From the NCBI GenBank assembly GCA_903879715.1, contig CAIRMR010000006.1, positions 1 through 46,225 of the forward strand: DNA of 46,225 bases. Direction: 5' to 3'. This DNA is from an uncultured Bacteroidales bacterium. GTDB lineage: Bacteria; Bacteroidota; Bacteroidia; Bacteroidales; UBA4417. Below, piece by piece: positions 8,450-16,221 of the stretch. The translations under genes were made by a program, and so were the position numbers. Each line of letters begins with the position of its first letter. Position 1 is the first letter of the stretch. Below the pieces are notes generated by a model. The model did no database searches and was not told the origin of the DNA. It worked only from the letters and a program-made list of their open reading frames with translations.

Positions 8450-8730
8450 TGAGTGTATCTTCTTTTCTTTGAAACCTTCATAAGGTCAGTTTCGAGAATC
8501 ATTATTTTTCGTCCTATTCCACGATTAGGGATATGACCTTTATTGACATATTCACTAATAGTATTTGGGCAGACATTAAGGAATTCTGCTGCTTCTTCCC
8601 TTGTAAGGACCTTAGGTTCTTTTCTTAATTTTTCTTCCAAAATCTTGAACTCACTCTGGACGATTTCTCTTAAAATTCGATCAAGAGATTTCATACTAAT
8701 GAGATACAAATCATCTTTTTCGTCATTCAT
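8440..8730 (-). CDS. excisionase-like helix-turn-helix protein
   Basis: 96 residues. A coiled, charged N-terminal segment is followed by an HTH_17/MerR-like DNA-binding unit at about residues 44-85: LTREEAAEFLNVCPNTISEY, then the wing GHIPNRGIGRKIM. Small proteins of this class placed just before an integrase usually act as excisionases (recombination directionality factors) or as regulators of the integrase. The 10-base overlap with the integrase start supports coupling. Whether it directs excision is inference. Confidence 0.82.
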   Translation of the reverse strand: MNDEKDDLYLISMKSLDRILREIVQSEFKILEEKLRKEPKVLTREEAAEFLNVCPNTISEYVNKGHIPNRGIGRKIMILETDLMKVSKKRRYTHWN

Positions 8731-9244
8731 TTGTTGTTCTTTAAATTGATTATTACTTTTTGTAAATGATAAACCAAAATTTTGAGAAAACCAAACCGAT
8801 AAGCAACGAAATGTGCGCTAATGTAAGGGTCCCGGCAATTCTGGCCGCATAATTAGTAATTTAAGATGACGGGATAGAGTCTGCTCTAATTGTTGGTTAT
8901 ACCCCCCCTTCCTGTATCCCCCCTCCTTATTACTGTTTTAGATAGTCTTTAAAAGGGGTACAGTTCCGTCAAAAAAATTTTCCTAGAAAAAATCAAAAAA
9001 GTTGGACTTCACTAAAACCCACAAAAAAATTTTAGACCAGATTTTAGAAAACGGATATTTTACTTTTCCGATGTGAGTAAGTTCTAAAACATCTGTTTCT
9101 TGCAATTCTAAGTCGTTCTGGTGAGCTTTCACCAACTGTGCGATAGAAGAAGTCTACTAACATTGAAGGAAACCACCAGAACAAAAGATCTTGATTCTGG
9201 TGGGATCGTGTCGGAACAACTTAATTGAAGCATTTTCATCTTGG
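8731..9244. other. non-coding stretch, A/T-rich with pyrimidine runs
   Basis: No ORF I can support. It holds C-runs (8902-8908 and about 8918-8926), short palindromes (TAGAG-TCTG-CTCTA at 8875-8888) and, at its end, three forms of the word TTCTGGTG. It separates the integrase module from the three-paralogue array and could hold the integrase promoter. Confidence 0.4.
9173..9203 (-). terminator. hairpin after the first paralogue (possible terminator)
   Basis: CCACCAGAA (9173-9181) pairs with TTCTGGTGG (9195-9203), just past the minus-strand stop at 9245. The following minus-strand sequence is TTTCCTT, a weak T-run. A third copy of the arm, GTTCTGGTG at 9115-9123, could pair with the same left arm (CCACCAGAAC), so two alternative hairpins are possible. 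Confidence 0.5.
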
Positions 9245-10108
9245 TTAGTTCTCTGCATAGATTTCTTCGTGCTCTATTTTAAAGCTATCATAGTCTGTCG
9301 TCTTCAAGTTGTTTAAGCCGATCTGCTTTTTATCGAAGAACCAAGAAACACCTCCACCAATGTTGGAGTAATGTCTGATTACCTCTTCTGCCCCATCAAA
9401 CAGCAAGAAGCACGTAGTTGCCAGCTGTGTCATACGACTGAAGGATTCTTCTGTTGTTTCGGATTCTTCAGTTGCAAACAGAACAGCCAGTTCTGAATGA
9501 GCCTTTTTTATTTCTCTCATCTTTTTCTTTCGGGTCATTTGTTTAATGAATTCTATCGGTAGTTTCATTTCATACATTTCGACTTCATAGCTAATACAAC
9601 CAAATCCACCATCATCTTTACCGTATTCAACAAAAAAGCCCAATTTTTTGGAATCGACTGGATGGTAGTCGGCAACGTCAAAGCTTTGTGTATTTACTGT
9701 GACTTTCATTTGTTCAAATGTTTCATTATCAAGACATCGAATTTCAGTTAATGATTCGTCATCTCTTCGTATCATTGCAGACAGCACCTTAGAATCTCCC
9801 TGTAATTCATCATAGATTGCTGAAATTTCAGGTCTGCCACATAAATATGTTTCTGCTGCATCCATTACTTCGGCTTCAAATTTGTCATCTTTGATGCTGG
9901 CAAGTTGGACAAGACGGGTGTGAGCCTGTTCTTTGAACTTTTCATTGATAAGGTTAGCCATTCCACTTGTGAACATTTTTTTTGCGAAGTCATCCTGAGG
10001 CGTGAGGAACTCCAACCAATGTGAAATCCCAAGTAGAGTCTCAATCTGCACGAAAATATGGACATCGTCCTGATTTTGTTTATTGGTAATTAAATCTGAA
10101 TTGTTCAT
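9245..10108 (-). CDS. tandem paralogue 1, unknown function (287 aa)
   Basis: No family recognised. Residues about 15-135 align by eye with the two next genes: HIFVQIETLLGISHWLEFL, an acidic helical middle with CGRPEISAIYDE, then the hallmark RRDDESLTEIRCLDNETF. Only this copy has a further domain, residues about 140-287, with YHPVDSKKLGFFVEYG and a helix rich in K, E and T. There is no signal peptide or membrane segment, so it should be cytoplasmic. Like its two neighbours it has a conserved 28-nt box upstream. The array lies between the integrase and the replication module, where mobile elements often carry regulators or accessory genes. Confidence 0.7.
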   Translation of the reverse strand: MNNSDLITNKQNQDDVHIFVQIETLLGISHWLEFLTPQDDFAKKMFTSGMANLINEKFKEQAHTRLVQLASIKDDKFEAEVMDAAETYLCGRPEISAIYDELQGDSKVLSAMIRRDDESLTEIRCLDNETFEQMKVTVNTQSFDVADYHPVDSKKLGFFVEYGKDDGGFGCISYEVEMYEMKLPIEFIKQMTRKKKMREIKKAHSELAVLFATEESETTEESFSRMTQLATTCFLLFDGAEEVIRHYSNIGGGVSWFFDKKQIGLNNLKTTDYDSFKIEHEEIYAEN

Positions 10109-10260
10109 AGTATTTGTTTTTTATTGGTTAATTGTTTTTACAGCCAGATTTTATCCACTGGCCACTTCTTATTTAGTTGTTTTAAATTGATACTTGCATT
10201 ACCCATTCTTTCCTTCTGAAACACAAAGGATTCTTGATTGAGTCTAGGATTGATTACCAG

Positions 10261-10288
10261 TTATGGTGGTCTAATTGTGTTTTTCATA
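10261..10288 (-). promoter_or_regulatory. conserved 28-nt upstream box, copy 1
   Basis: On the minus strand it begins TATGAAAAACACAATTAG and ends CCACCATAA. Related boxes lie upstream of the other two paralogues at 10957-10984 and 11553-11580. All share an ATGAA(A/T)AA start and a CACCATA(A/G) end. Conservation upstream of each gene suggests a shared promoter or operator. Confidence 0.5.
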
Positions 10289-10302
10289 CCCAGTTTTATT
10301 AA

Positions 10303-10342
10303 TTATTATAATTATGACTATAATTGTGGTCATAATTATAAT
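10303..10342. repeat. A/T-rich palindrome between paralogues 1 and 2
   Basis: ATAATTATGAC and GTCATAATTAT form an 11-bp inverted repeat around a short centre. It lies just past the stop of paralogue 2 and upstream of paralogue 1, so it could be a transcript end or an operator. Confidence 0.5.
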
Positions 10343-10353
10343 TCAAAAAAATA

Positions 10354-10875
10354 TTACGCTTTAATACGTGCTTTGTCATTTAAATCCTTCTGAAAAATAA
10401 AAGCTATCGGATCGAGGTAGTCTACCGTGGTCAATGATTCATCATTTACTCTGATATTTGCGGATAATCGGATTAAATCTCCATAGTTCTCCTCAATAAT
10501 TGAAGACAGTTGATCAAGGCAGCATAAGTATTTTAATGTTGCATTGATCAATTCATCACCGGATGGTTGACCAAATTTGCTTGCGAGTTGTATAAGATCC
10601 TCATAGGCTTGAGTCTTATACTTTTGTTCTCTTTCACACGACAATTTACCTGAATTGATAAAGTCTTCGATATAGTAAATTGGGATAAGACATTCGAAAT
10701 ACCGGGAGAACCCCAAGGTTGTTTCTATCTGTGCCAGCATATGTATATTACGCTGGTTAGATTCGGTGTTGTTTTTCTTACGGATTTTCATTTGATTTTG
10801 AACTTTGTTTTTCATTTTGTTTTTAACAAGGTTTTTCCGTCTGTTCTGCATTTTGTTTTTAACGTGGTTTTTCAT
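10354..10875 (-). CDS. tandem paralogue 2, unknown function (173 aa)
   Basis: Shares NIHMLAQIETTLGFSRYFE with HIFVQIETLLGISHWLEFL of paralogue 1, and ends in the common IRVNDESLTTVDYLD motif. It has the single common domain only. The first 40 residues are a low-complexity run of K, N, M and Q built from a short repeated DNA word (AAAAACAAAATG-like), so the true start could be any of several Met codons; I keep the longest frame. No function is known to me. Confidence 0.65.
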   Translation of the reverse strand: MKNHVKNKMQNRRKNLVKNKMKNKVQNQMKIRKKNNTESNQRNIHMLAQIETTLGFSRYFECLIPIYYIEDFINSGKLSCEREQKYKTQAYEDLIQLASKFGQPSGDELINATLKYLCCLDQLSSIIEENYGDLIRLSANIRVNDESLTTVDYLDPIAFIFQKDLNDKARIKA

Positions 10876-10956
10876 TGTGTTTTGTATTTAAGGATTTGAT
10901 TTTTTTAGTTATGGACAGTTACTCCCAGGTTGTAGGAGTTTAAAATTGTTTGCCTG

Positions 10957-10984
10957 TTATGGTGCTCTGTTATGATTTTTCATA
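10957..10984 (-). promoter_or_regulatory. conserved 28-nt upstream box, copy 2
   Basis: Minus strand starts TATGAAAAATCATAACAG and ends GCACCATAA. The sequence between this box and the start codon (10876-10956) is also similar to that upstream of paralogue 3: CAGGTTGTAGG versus TAGGTTGTAGG, then TTTTGTATTTAAGG next to the start in both. Confidence 0.5.
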
Positions 10985-11025
10985 GAAGATCGGTTATTAG
11001 AAAACTATCCTTTTGCAAACAGTTT

Positions 11026-11472
11026 TTAATTATTGGAGAATTTATTCACACTTTCTCTAATTGATTTGTAAGTCTCAATGTCAAGAGATTCTATATTAGT
11101 CAGAGATTCATCATTTATAAAAATATTTAAAGACAGGTGTAATGAATCTTGACTGTTTTCATTGTAAATCATATATAATTCTTTATGACAACTTATATAA
11201 GTGAGAACAGATATGAATAAATTATTATCAGAAGGTCTATCTTCTGCACAGGTGTGCTTGATAATATGATTATACGCATCAATTTTTAATGACTTATCAT
11301 TTTGATAGGCCATACCGAAGGTGCGAATTGCGCGTTTAAGCCCTTTCAATGTTAACAGATATACAATGTGCCTTGTCTTCTTTATGTCAGTACCTATTTG
11401 CACCAATAGGGTAACATTATAAGGACTAGATTCTGTGCGGTTACTCATTTGAACTTTCAATTGCTTTTTCAT
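11026..11472 (-). CDS. tandem paralogue 3, unknown function (148 aa)
   Basis: The most diverged copy. It keeps NVTLLVQIGTD at the start of the domain, SCHKELYMIYNEN in the middle, and the hallmark FINDESLTNIESLDIETYKS near the end. It has no signal peptide and is predicted to be cytoplasmic. The leader next to the ATG is nearly the same as that of paralogue 2, so the whole unit of promoter plus gene was duplicated. Confidence 0.65.
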   Translation of the reverse strand: MKKQLKVQMSNRTESSPYNVTLLVQIGTDIKKTRHIVYLLTLKGLKRAIRTFGMAYQNDKSLKIDAYNHIIKHTCAEDRPSDNNLFISVLTYISCHKELYMIYNENSQDSLHLSLNIFINDESLTNIESLDIETYKSIRESVNKFSNN

Positions 11473-11552
11473 TTTGTTTTGTATTTAAGGTTTTATTTTT
11501 TTAGTAATAACCAATTACACCTAGGTTGTAGGGTTCTAAAATTGAATGATTA

Positions 11553-11580
11553 CTATGGTGGCCTATTCAGATTATTCATT
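11553..11580 (-). promoter_or_regulatory. conserved 28-nt upstream box, copy 3
   Basis: Minus strand starts AATGAATAATCTGAATAG and ends GCCACCATAG, matching the other two boxes at their ends. It lies 81-108 nt before the start codon at 11472. Confidence 0.45.
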
Positions 11581-11669
11581 TTGGAAATATTATGAGTCAA
11601 AATTTTTGGGCAAAAAAAAATTAGATTGTTTTGGAAATGTTTTTGGGCAAAATTTTTAGGCAAAAAAAA

Positions 11670-12203
11670 TTAGATTTCAGGGTAATCAAGTTTGTACTGC
11701 TCCCACATCATAAGTTCAAGCTCTTTGGCTGCGTGTTCTTTTACTTTGTCATTAATAACAACCTTATCCTTTGCACCAATACTTTTAGAAAATTTCCGTT
11801 CCTTTTTTCCGTTATTATTGATCCAATAAGCTCTAAAAACCACATAGATAACTTTAGTTGGCTGGTGAATGTGTTCTGCCTGTATGATCTTATTTTCAAT
11901 CATCAACCTAACCTTATCTATCTGAATCTTACGACCTTCCACCTGTTTATATATCTCAAGTAAGTTTAAGTATTCACCGGTTTTAGGGTTTACCGGTTTT
12001 TCATACATCAAATCATACCTTAATTTATCCTTCAATCGTTTAAGTTCATCAAACAAGTATTTCTTAGAAGCATCATTTTCAGCACCCTTTTTAAATCCAT
12101 CGTTGCTTAACCACTTCTCCAGGTCTACGTCAGGTAGTACATAGTTCAACAGAAGGAGCAAAAGAGCCTTTGTTGTACCCGCTAAAATTAAACCTGTGAA
12201 CAT
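11670..12203 (-). CDS. hypothetical protein, basic C-terminus (177 aa)
   Basis: Family not recognised. I set the start at the Met of MFTGLILAGTTKALLLLL rather than 27 codons upstream, because a good Bacteroidota promoter (-7 box at 12222-12229) lies inside the longer frame. The N-terminus has a short hydrophobic helix (residues about 4-22) that could be a membrane anchor or a buried helix. The rest is charged, with a segment FRAYWINNNGKKERKFSKSI resembling a DNA-binding beta hairpin. It reads toward the paralogue array and away from the replication genes. Confidence 0.6.
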   Translation of the reverse strand: MFTGLILAGTTKALLLLLLNYVLPDVDLEKWLSNDGFKKGAENDASKKYLFDELKRLKDKLRYDLMYEKPVNPKTGEYLNLLEIYKQVEGRKIQIDKVRLMIENKIIQAEHIHQPTKVIYVVFRAYWINNNGKKERKFSKSIGAKDKVVINDKVKEHAAKELELMMWEQYKLDYPEI

Positions 12204-12221
12204 CTCTTTCGATATTTGCTG

Positions 12222-12253
12222 CAAAGCTAGAACCGATTTATTTAATATGCAAA
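12222..12253 (-). promoter_or_regulatory. Bacteroidota promoter of the 11670-12203 gene
   Basis: On the minus strand TTTG (12253-12250), 20 nt, then TAGCTTTG (12229-12222): both the -33 and -7 elements with standard spacing. The start codon at 12203 would follow a leader of about ten bases. Confidence 0.7.
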
Positions 12254-12284
12254 TATTTTGGCAATTATTTAGGTCATAATTCAA

Positions 12285-12745
12285 AAATAATTTAATGCCC
12301 TATAAAAAACCTTATCTATGTATCTGATTAACAGATATATAATGTGTTGTATGTTTGGTCAAGTTAAACAGGGGTATTTAATCCTATAATAGCTTTACTG
12401 TTTCTCATTCAAGTCATTTATAGACAACCGGAATAAAAAAGGAATCATCTATATAATAAGGTATGAACTGGCGGTGGACGAGATGGACGAGTTAGAAACC
12501 ACTTTTATAACTATTTCTGAAAAGTGAAAGCCCCATTTCAGTTAACCATTCTGTCGCTTCCACTTTTACAAAATCTTTACAAAAACTGTCTTCTATCTCG
12601 TACCTAGTCCACCTGAAATAAAAAAAATGAATATTTATTGAAAAAATTACCACCAAAAGTGTCTTTTGATGTTTTCCCGGATATTTATAGATATGAACGG
12701 ATATCATTACTATCCGATGATAACTTAAAAATCAAAATCAAAAGA
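12285..12745. other. non-coding stretch before the replication genes
   Basis: Mostly A/T-rich without a supported gene. It contains the inverted GGTGGAC motifs described separately. A plus-strand frame opening with TTG at 12638 could extend the ribbon-helix-helix gene upstream by 36 codons, but I see no support for that start. Confidence 0.4.
12473..12613. repeat. inverted GGTGGAC-type motifs upstream of the primase gene
   Basis: GGTGGACGAGATGGACGAG at 12473-12491 contains a direct repeat of TGGACGAG. An inverted relative at 12595-12613 reads GGTGGACTAGGTACGAGAT on the minus strand. The two face each other about 100 bases apart, just before the ribbon-helix-helix and primase genes. Such sites are candidates for a replication origin or for binding of the small ribbon-helix-helix protein. 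Confidence 0.45.
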
Positions 12746-12946
12746 ATGAAAAAGATTAAGAAACCCCAAATTGTAAAGATGAACCTCACCTTATCGCGAG
12801 AGTTCTATCAGGTATTACAGCAGCAGGCACAGAGCGACTATATGAAAGTGGCCACTTGGACTAAACAATTCCTGATGAAAAATCTGAATGAAAATAAACT
12901 CGACTCAAACAGTTTAAACAATGATGAAAACGGAATTGAAAACTAA
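12746..12946 (+). CDS. small ribbon-helix-helix-like protein
   Basis: 66 residues from the ATG at 12746. KMNLTLSREFYQVLQQQAQ, then KVATWTKQFLMKNL, is the strand-helix-helix pattern of ribbon-helix-helix DNA-binding proteins. An acidic, Asn-rich tail follows. The gene overlaps the start of the primase/helicase gene by 26 bases, which argues for co-translation. I infer it binds near the origin or represses its own operon. A longer form from TTG at 12638 is possible. Confidence 0.65.
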   Translation: MKKIKKPQIVKMNLTLSREFYQVLQQQAQSDYMKVATWTKQFLMKNLNENKLDSNSLNNDENGIEN

Positions 12947-15035
12947 GAAAGTTGAAAATACTATCGATGACAATCTCCAGTTAGAATTGTCTATAATCCC
13001 GGTATCATCAAATAAGATACCGTTTAAACCGTGGGCTGAGTACCAAAAGAAGACTGCACCAATTTTGGAATGGCACACGCACTTTTGCAATCAAGGAACA
13101 GTTGGCATCATTACCGGGGAAGTCAGTGGAAACCTTGAAATAATAGACATAGACTTAAAGAACGATCCGCTAGGAACTATAATGGATGAATATATCAAAC
13201 TTATACCGCCAGACCTATATAGTAGGTTGATTATTCAGACAACGCCCAATAAAGGATTTCACCTTATATATAGTTGTCCCTTTATTAAAATCGAAAGGAA
13301 CCAGAAACTGGCACTACATACGGATAAATCAACAATCATCGAAACCCGTGGCGAAGGTGGCTATTTCTGTACCAGCAAGATTAATAATAAGGTACTACAA
13401 GGTGTATTAGACCTTGAACACCTTGATATCAATATTCCTGTAATCACTAAAGACGAGCGTGAACTTTTGTTAGAGACTGCCAGAAGTCTAACTCGCTATT
13501 TCCACTTAATTACAGAATCTCTATCAAAGAACGATAAACAATTTGTGTACAATGAACCAGCAATAAATGAATTCAATGATAAATTCCCCATACTTGAATT
13601 ATTTGTGAAACACGGCTGGTCAGTTGTATGCGAAGACGATGTGAAGCTTTACCTTTTACGAAACGGGTCATTAGCGTCCCATTCGGGTTATTATTTCAAA
13701 GGGAGTAAGGTGTTTTTCTGTTTTTCTTCATCAACTGAGTTTAAGCCAGAAAAACCATACAATCATTTTCAGGTACTTCAGGCACTTGAAGGTAGTAATG
13801 ATTATAATAAATCGATAAGATTGTTACCTGAGTATGGTTTTTCGACAACAGATAAGAAGGATAAAGTAACTACCGATGATATCGCCGATTATTTGAATAG
13901 TATAGGAATTCGCTTTGATGCGTTCATTCAGGACTTAACCTTAAACGGAAAAGTTATTGAAGAGAAAGACTACAATACCGCTTTCATTAATTTAAAGAAA
14001 CACTTTGAGAAGGAAATCCCAAGGTCCAGGTTTGAAGAAACGATAAAGTCTAATTACATCACAACTATAAATCCTATAGAAGATTTTATCAGCACAAACA
14101 GTCATCGCAATCCATCCGGGACATTTGAACAATGGTTAGACTGCATCGTATTACAAAACAAATCAGTTGACAAGTCAATATTACTCCATTTTTTAAAGAA
14201 ATGGTATGTTGGAATGATAGCTCAAGCACTTGGTGCTGAATATCCTAATGAGTTCTTTCTTACACTGCTTTCGGTTGAACAAGGAGTCGGTAAAACCACA
14301 TTTTTAAGGAATTATACTTTACCTAAAGAACTACACAATTACCGGGTCGAACACGCACTCAGTTTTGATGATGATTTCAAGGTCATTATGGGTCAGGCAT
14401 TATTGATAATCGACGACGAAATGGATGGCAGATCCTATGAAGCAGATAAAACCTTTAAGACTGTATTGAGTACTAAAGAACTCACAACAAGAAGAAAATA
14501 TGACAGGAGAATCAGTACCATCAAGCGTAGATGTTCATTTGCAGGCAGCGGTAACAATCTAAATGTGGTCCGAGAACAGCAGAATCGACGGATTATACCG
14601 ATTGAAATAGAAAAAATGCACTTCGATAAATTGGCTCAGATTGACTACACCGATCTCTTTATGGAGGCATACAACCTGTATGAGAATGGTTTTAAATATT
14701 CCTATCAACGAGAAGATATTAACTTATTAAAAAACATATACAATGACTATGTTCAAAAATCAGATGTAGACTTAATATTAGATGAATACATCCTGAAACC
14801 TGAATTGAATGATGTGTATTACATTTCCAGTCTTGATTTAGTTACTTGTTTGGCAAATCAATTCCCATATTTCAGTAAACGAATTAATGTTGTCGCTATC
14901 GGCAAGTTGATGAATGACCGTGGTCTTAAAACGGTACGAAAAGGAGCAAATAAAACAACAGGTTATGAGATAAGTAAGGATAGTAGGGTTGTACAATTGA
15001 TGACTGAAGATGATAACATTATATGTTTAGGATAA
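12921..15035 (+). CDS. primase-polymerase / VapE-type helicase
   Basis: 704 residues. The N-terminal half (about 20-190) has the archaeo-eukaryotic primase (prim-pol) pattern: KPWAEYQKK, GIITGEVSGNLEIIDIDLKN with the catalytic D-x-D, and a histidine in TPNKGFHLIYS. The C-terminal half (about 400-620) is a VapE/D5-like superfamily 3 ATPase: Walker A EQGVGKTTFLRN, Walker B ALLIIDDEMDG, then STKELTTRRKYDR and SFAGSGNN sensor segments. A protein of this kind primes and unwinds the element's DNA. A winged-helix-like C-terminal end (CLANQFPYFSKRINVVAIGK) is also seen. It is the element's only replication gene. Confidence 0.9.
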   Translation: MMKTELKTKKVENTIDDNLQLELSIIPVSSNKIPFKPWAEYQKKTAPILEWHTHFCNQGTVGIITGEVSGNLEIIDIDLKNDPLGTIMDEYIKLIPPDLYSRLIIQTTPNKGFHLIYSCPFIKIERNQKLALHTDKSTIIETRGEGGYFCTSKINNKVLQGVLDLEHLDINIPVITKDERELLLETARSLTRYFHLITESLSKNDKQFVYNEPAINEFNDKFPILELFVKHGWSVVCEDDVKLYLLRNGSLASHSGYYFKGSKVFFCFSSSTEFKPEKPYNHFQVLQALEGSNDYNKSIRLLPEYGFSTTDKKDKVTTDDIADYLNSIGIRFDAFIQDLTLNGKVIEEKDYNTAFINLKKHFEKEIPRSRFEETIKSNYITTINPIEDFISTNSHRNPSGTFEQWLDCIVLQNKSVDKSILLHFLKKWYVGMIAQALGAEYPNEFFLTLLSVEQGVGKTTFLRNYTLPKELHNYRVEHALSFDDDFKVIMGQALLIIDDEMDGRSYEADKTFKTVLSTKELTTRRKYDRRISTIKRRCSFAGSGNNLNVVREQQNRRIIPIEIEKMHFDKLAQIDYTDLFMEAYNLYENGFKYSYQREDINLLKNIYNDYVQKSDVDLILDEYILKPELNDVYYISSLDLVTCLANQFPYFSKRINVVAIGKLMNDRGLKTVRKGANKTTGYEISKDSRVVQLMTEDDNIICLG

Positions 15036-15137
15036 CAGATTGTTTTTCAAGAAGATCAACGCCAGTTTAAGATAATAAACAATCTTTAATCGTATAAATG
15101 AGATAATTATAAAAAAAATGGATTAAAAATTAAAATT

Positions 15138-15314
15138 ATGAAAAAGAAGACGAAAAAAACACAACAGATTATTGAGCCCCAAACGATAAAAACGGTGGCA
15201 GAAACACAATTAGAAGAAAAGGAAAAAATGATGGAGGAATTAAGGAAAAAATTCTGTGCATTTCGATATAAAGAGCCATTAACAGGTACTACTGAATGGC
15301 GGTGGGAGCATTAA
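15138..15314 (+). CDS. small charged protein after the primase gene
   Basis: 58 residues, MKKKTKKTQQ at the start and a helical K/E-rich middle, ending GTTEWRWEH. It follows the primase gene by 102 bases on the same strand. There is no clear family; a coiled coil is plausible. The case rests on a good start, codon-like composition and position. Confidence 0.5.
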   Translation: MKKKTKKTQQIIEPQTIKTVAETQLEEKEKMMEELRKKFCAFRYKEPLTGTTEWRWEH

Positions 15315-15725
15315 AATTACCTATCATTCATTTTCATATTATTCGGGTTCATTGATGCCAATAAAATAAAGAATTGCTTTGCAACTTCGAGGGAACTTGC
15401 TGCATATTCCCAAAAGCTATCAGGCAGCACGTTGAAGCTATTCGGACAAACTTCGATTTTTATTCAAACGCAGTTGATCCATATTAGTTCAATGCACATA
15501 GTATAGGTTCAAATTCAATAATATGGGATATAAGGACTGATGTTTTAAATTAGATATATAGTTCCACAGTATGATTAAATTAATCCAGTGAGTCCCAGAT
15601 GAGTTCCTGCGACCATATCTTCCATTCACTCAATATCACGAAAAAAATAAGGTAATTTGTGCTGATTCTATTTGATTAATTCAACTTAAACGCCTTATTT
15701 AGCGCAAGTTACTAATTTGTTACGA
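15315..15725. other. non-coding stretch with a possible gene remnant
   Basis: No intact gene. On the minus strand an open frame without a start codon runs from about 15463 down to a stop at 15317 and reads like protein (PDSFWEYAASSLEVAKQFF), so it may be the C-terminal remnant of a lost gene. The rest is A/T-rich. Confidence 0.3.
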
Positions 15726-16220
15726 ATGGCATTATTAATCTTTATTTGTCTTGTAGTCCTCTTTTTTGTAGCATTGATTAATGATATGTTGGAGAGTAGA
15801 AAGAAATGGGTAAAAGCGGTTCCATACTCCAAATTAGTGAATGCAACGCTCCAATACACAAACAATATTCTGTTTGAGAACAAGATATCGCATTTCCCAA
15901 AGGTTCATATACTTTATAAAACGCATCCAAGATTCAAAGGGTATTATCGCAATTCCGAGATATATATCTATACAAAATCGAACGAGTCGATTGAAGATAT
16001 AGTTTTAACAATACTTCACGAGCTAAAACACTATATCGATCATATGAAAGATCCACAGTATTTCGAGAAGTTCAATAAAAATTATGACTTTAGTTCATTT
16101 TCTCATTTTCTGTCTTATACGTGTTCTCCGCTAGAAATCAGTGCCAACGAATTCGCCTACAAGCACCAAGATCTTTGTCTCAAATTCTTAGCAAAAAAAG
16201 GGGTTATAAAAAAAGTATAA
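15726..16220 (+). CDS. membrane-anchored HExxH metallopeptidase-like protein
   Basis: 164 residues from the ATG at 15726; the TTG three codons upstream is a weaker start. An N-terminal transmembrane helix (MALLIFICLVVLFFVALI, residues 1-18) is followed by a soluble domain with TILHELKHYIDH, an HExxH zinc site plus a third His, near residue 100. Segments YYRNSEIYIYT and SPLEISANEFAYK fit the ImmA/IrrE-like or SprT-like minimal gluzincin layout. It lies one base before the next gene on the same strand, so both are probably made together. Its substrate is unknown. Confidence 0.7.
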   Translation: MALLIFICLVVLFFVALINDMLESRKKWVKAVPYSKLVNATLQYTNNILFENKISHFPKVHILYKTHPRFKGYYRNSEIYIYTKSNESIEDIVLTILHELKHYIDHMKDPQYFEKFNKNYDFSSFSHFLSYTCSPLEISANEFAYKHQDLCLKFLAKKGVIKKV

Positions 16221-16221
16221 G

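Noticed and set aside
8731-9244. Origin of transfer in the gap after the excisionase-like gene
   Set aside because: No relaxase gene in the element and no recognisable nick-site pattern, only weak palindromes.
12492-12707. Minus-strand 71-residue ORF upstream of the ribbon-helix-helix gene
   Set aside because: It overlaps the inverted GGTGGAC region and has no family motif and no clear start signal; its composition is that of the A/T-rich strand.
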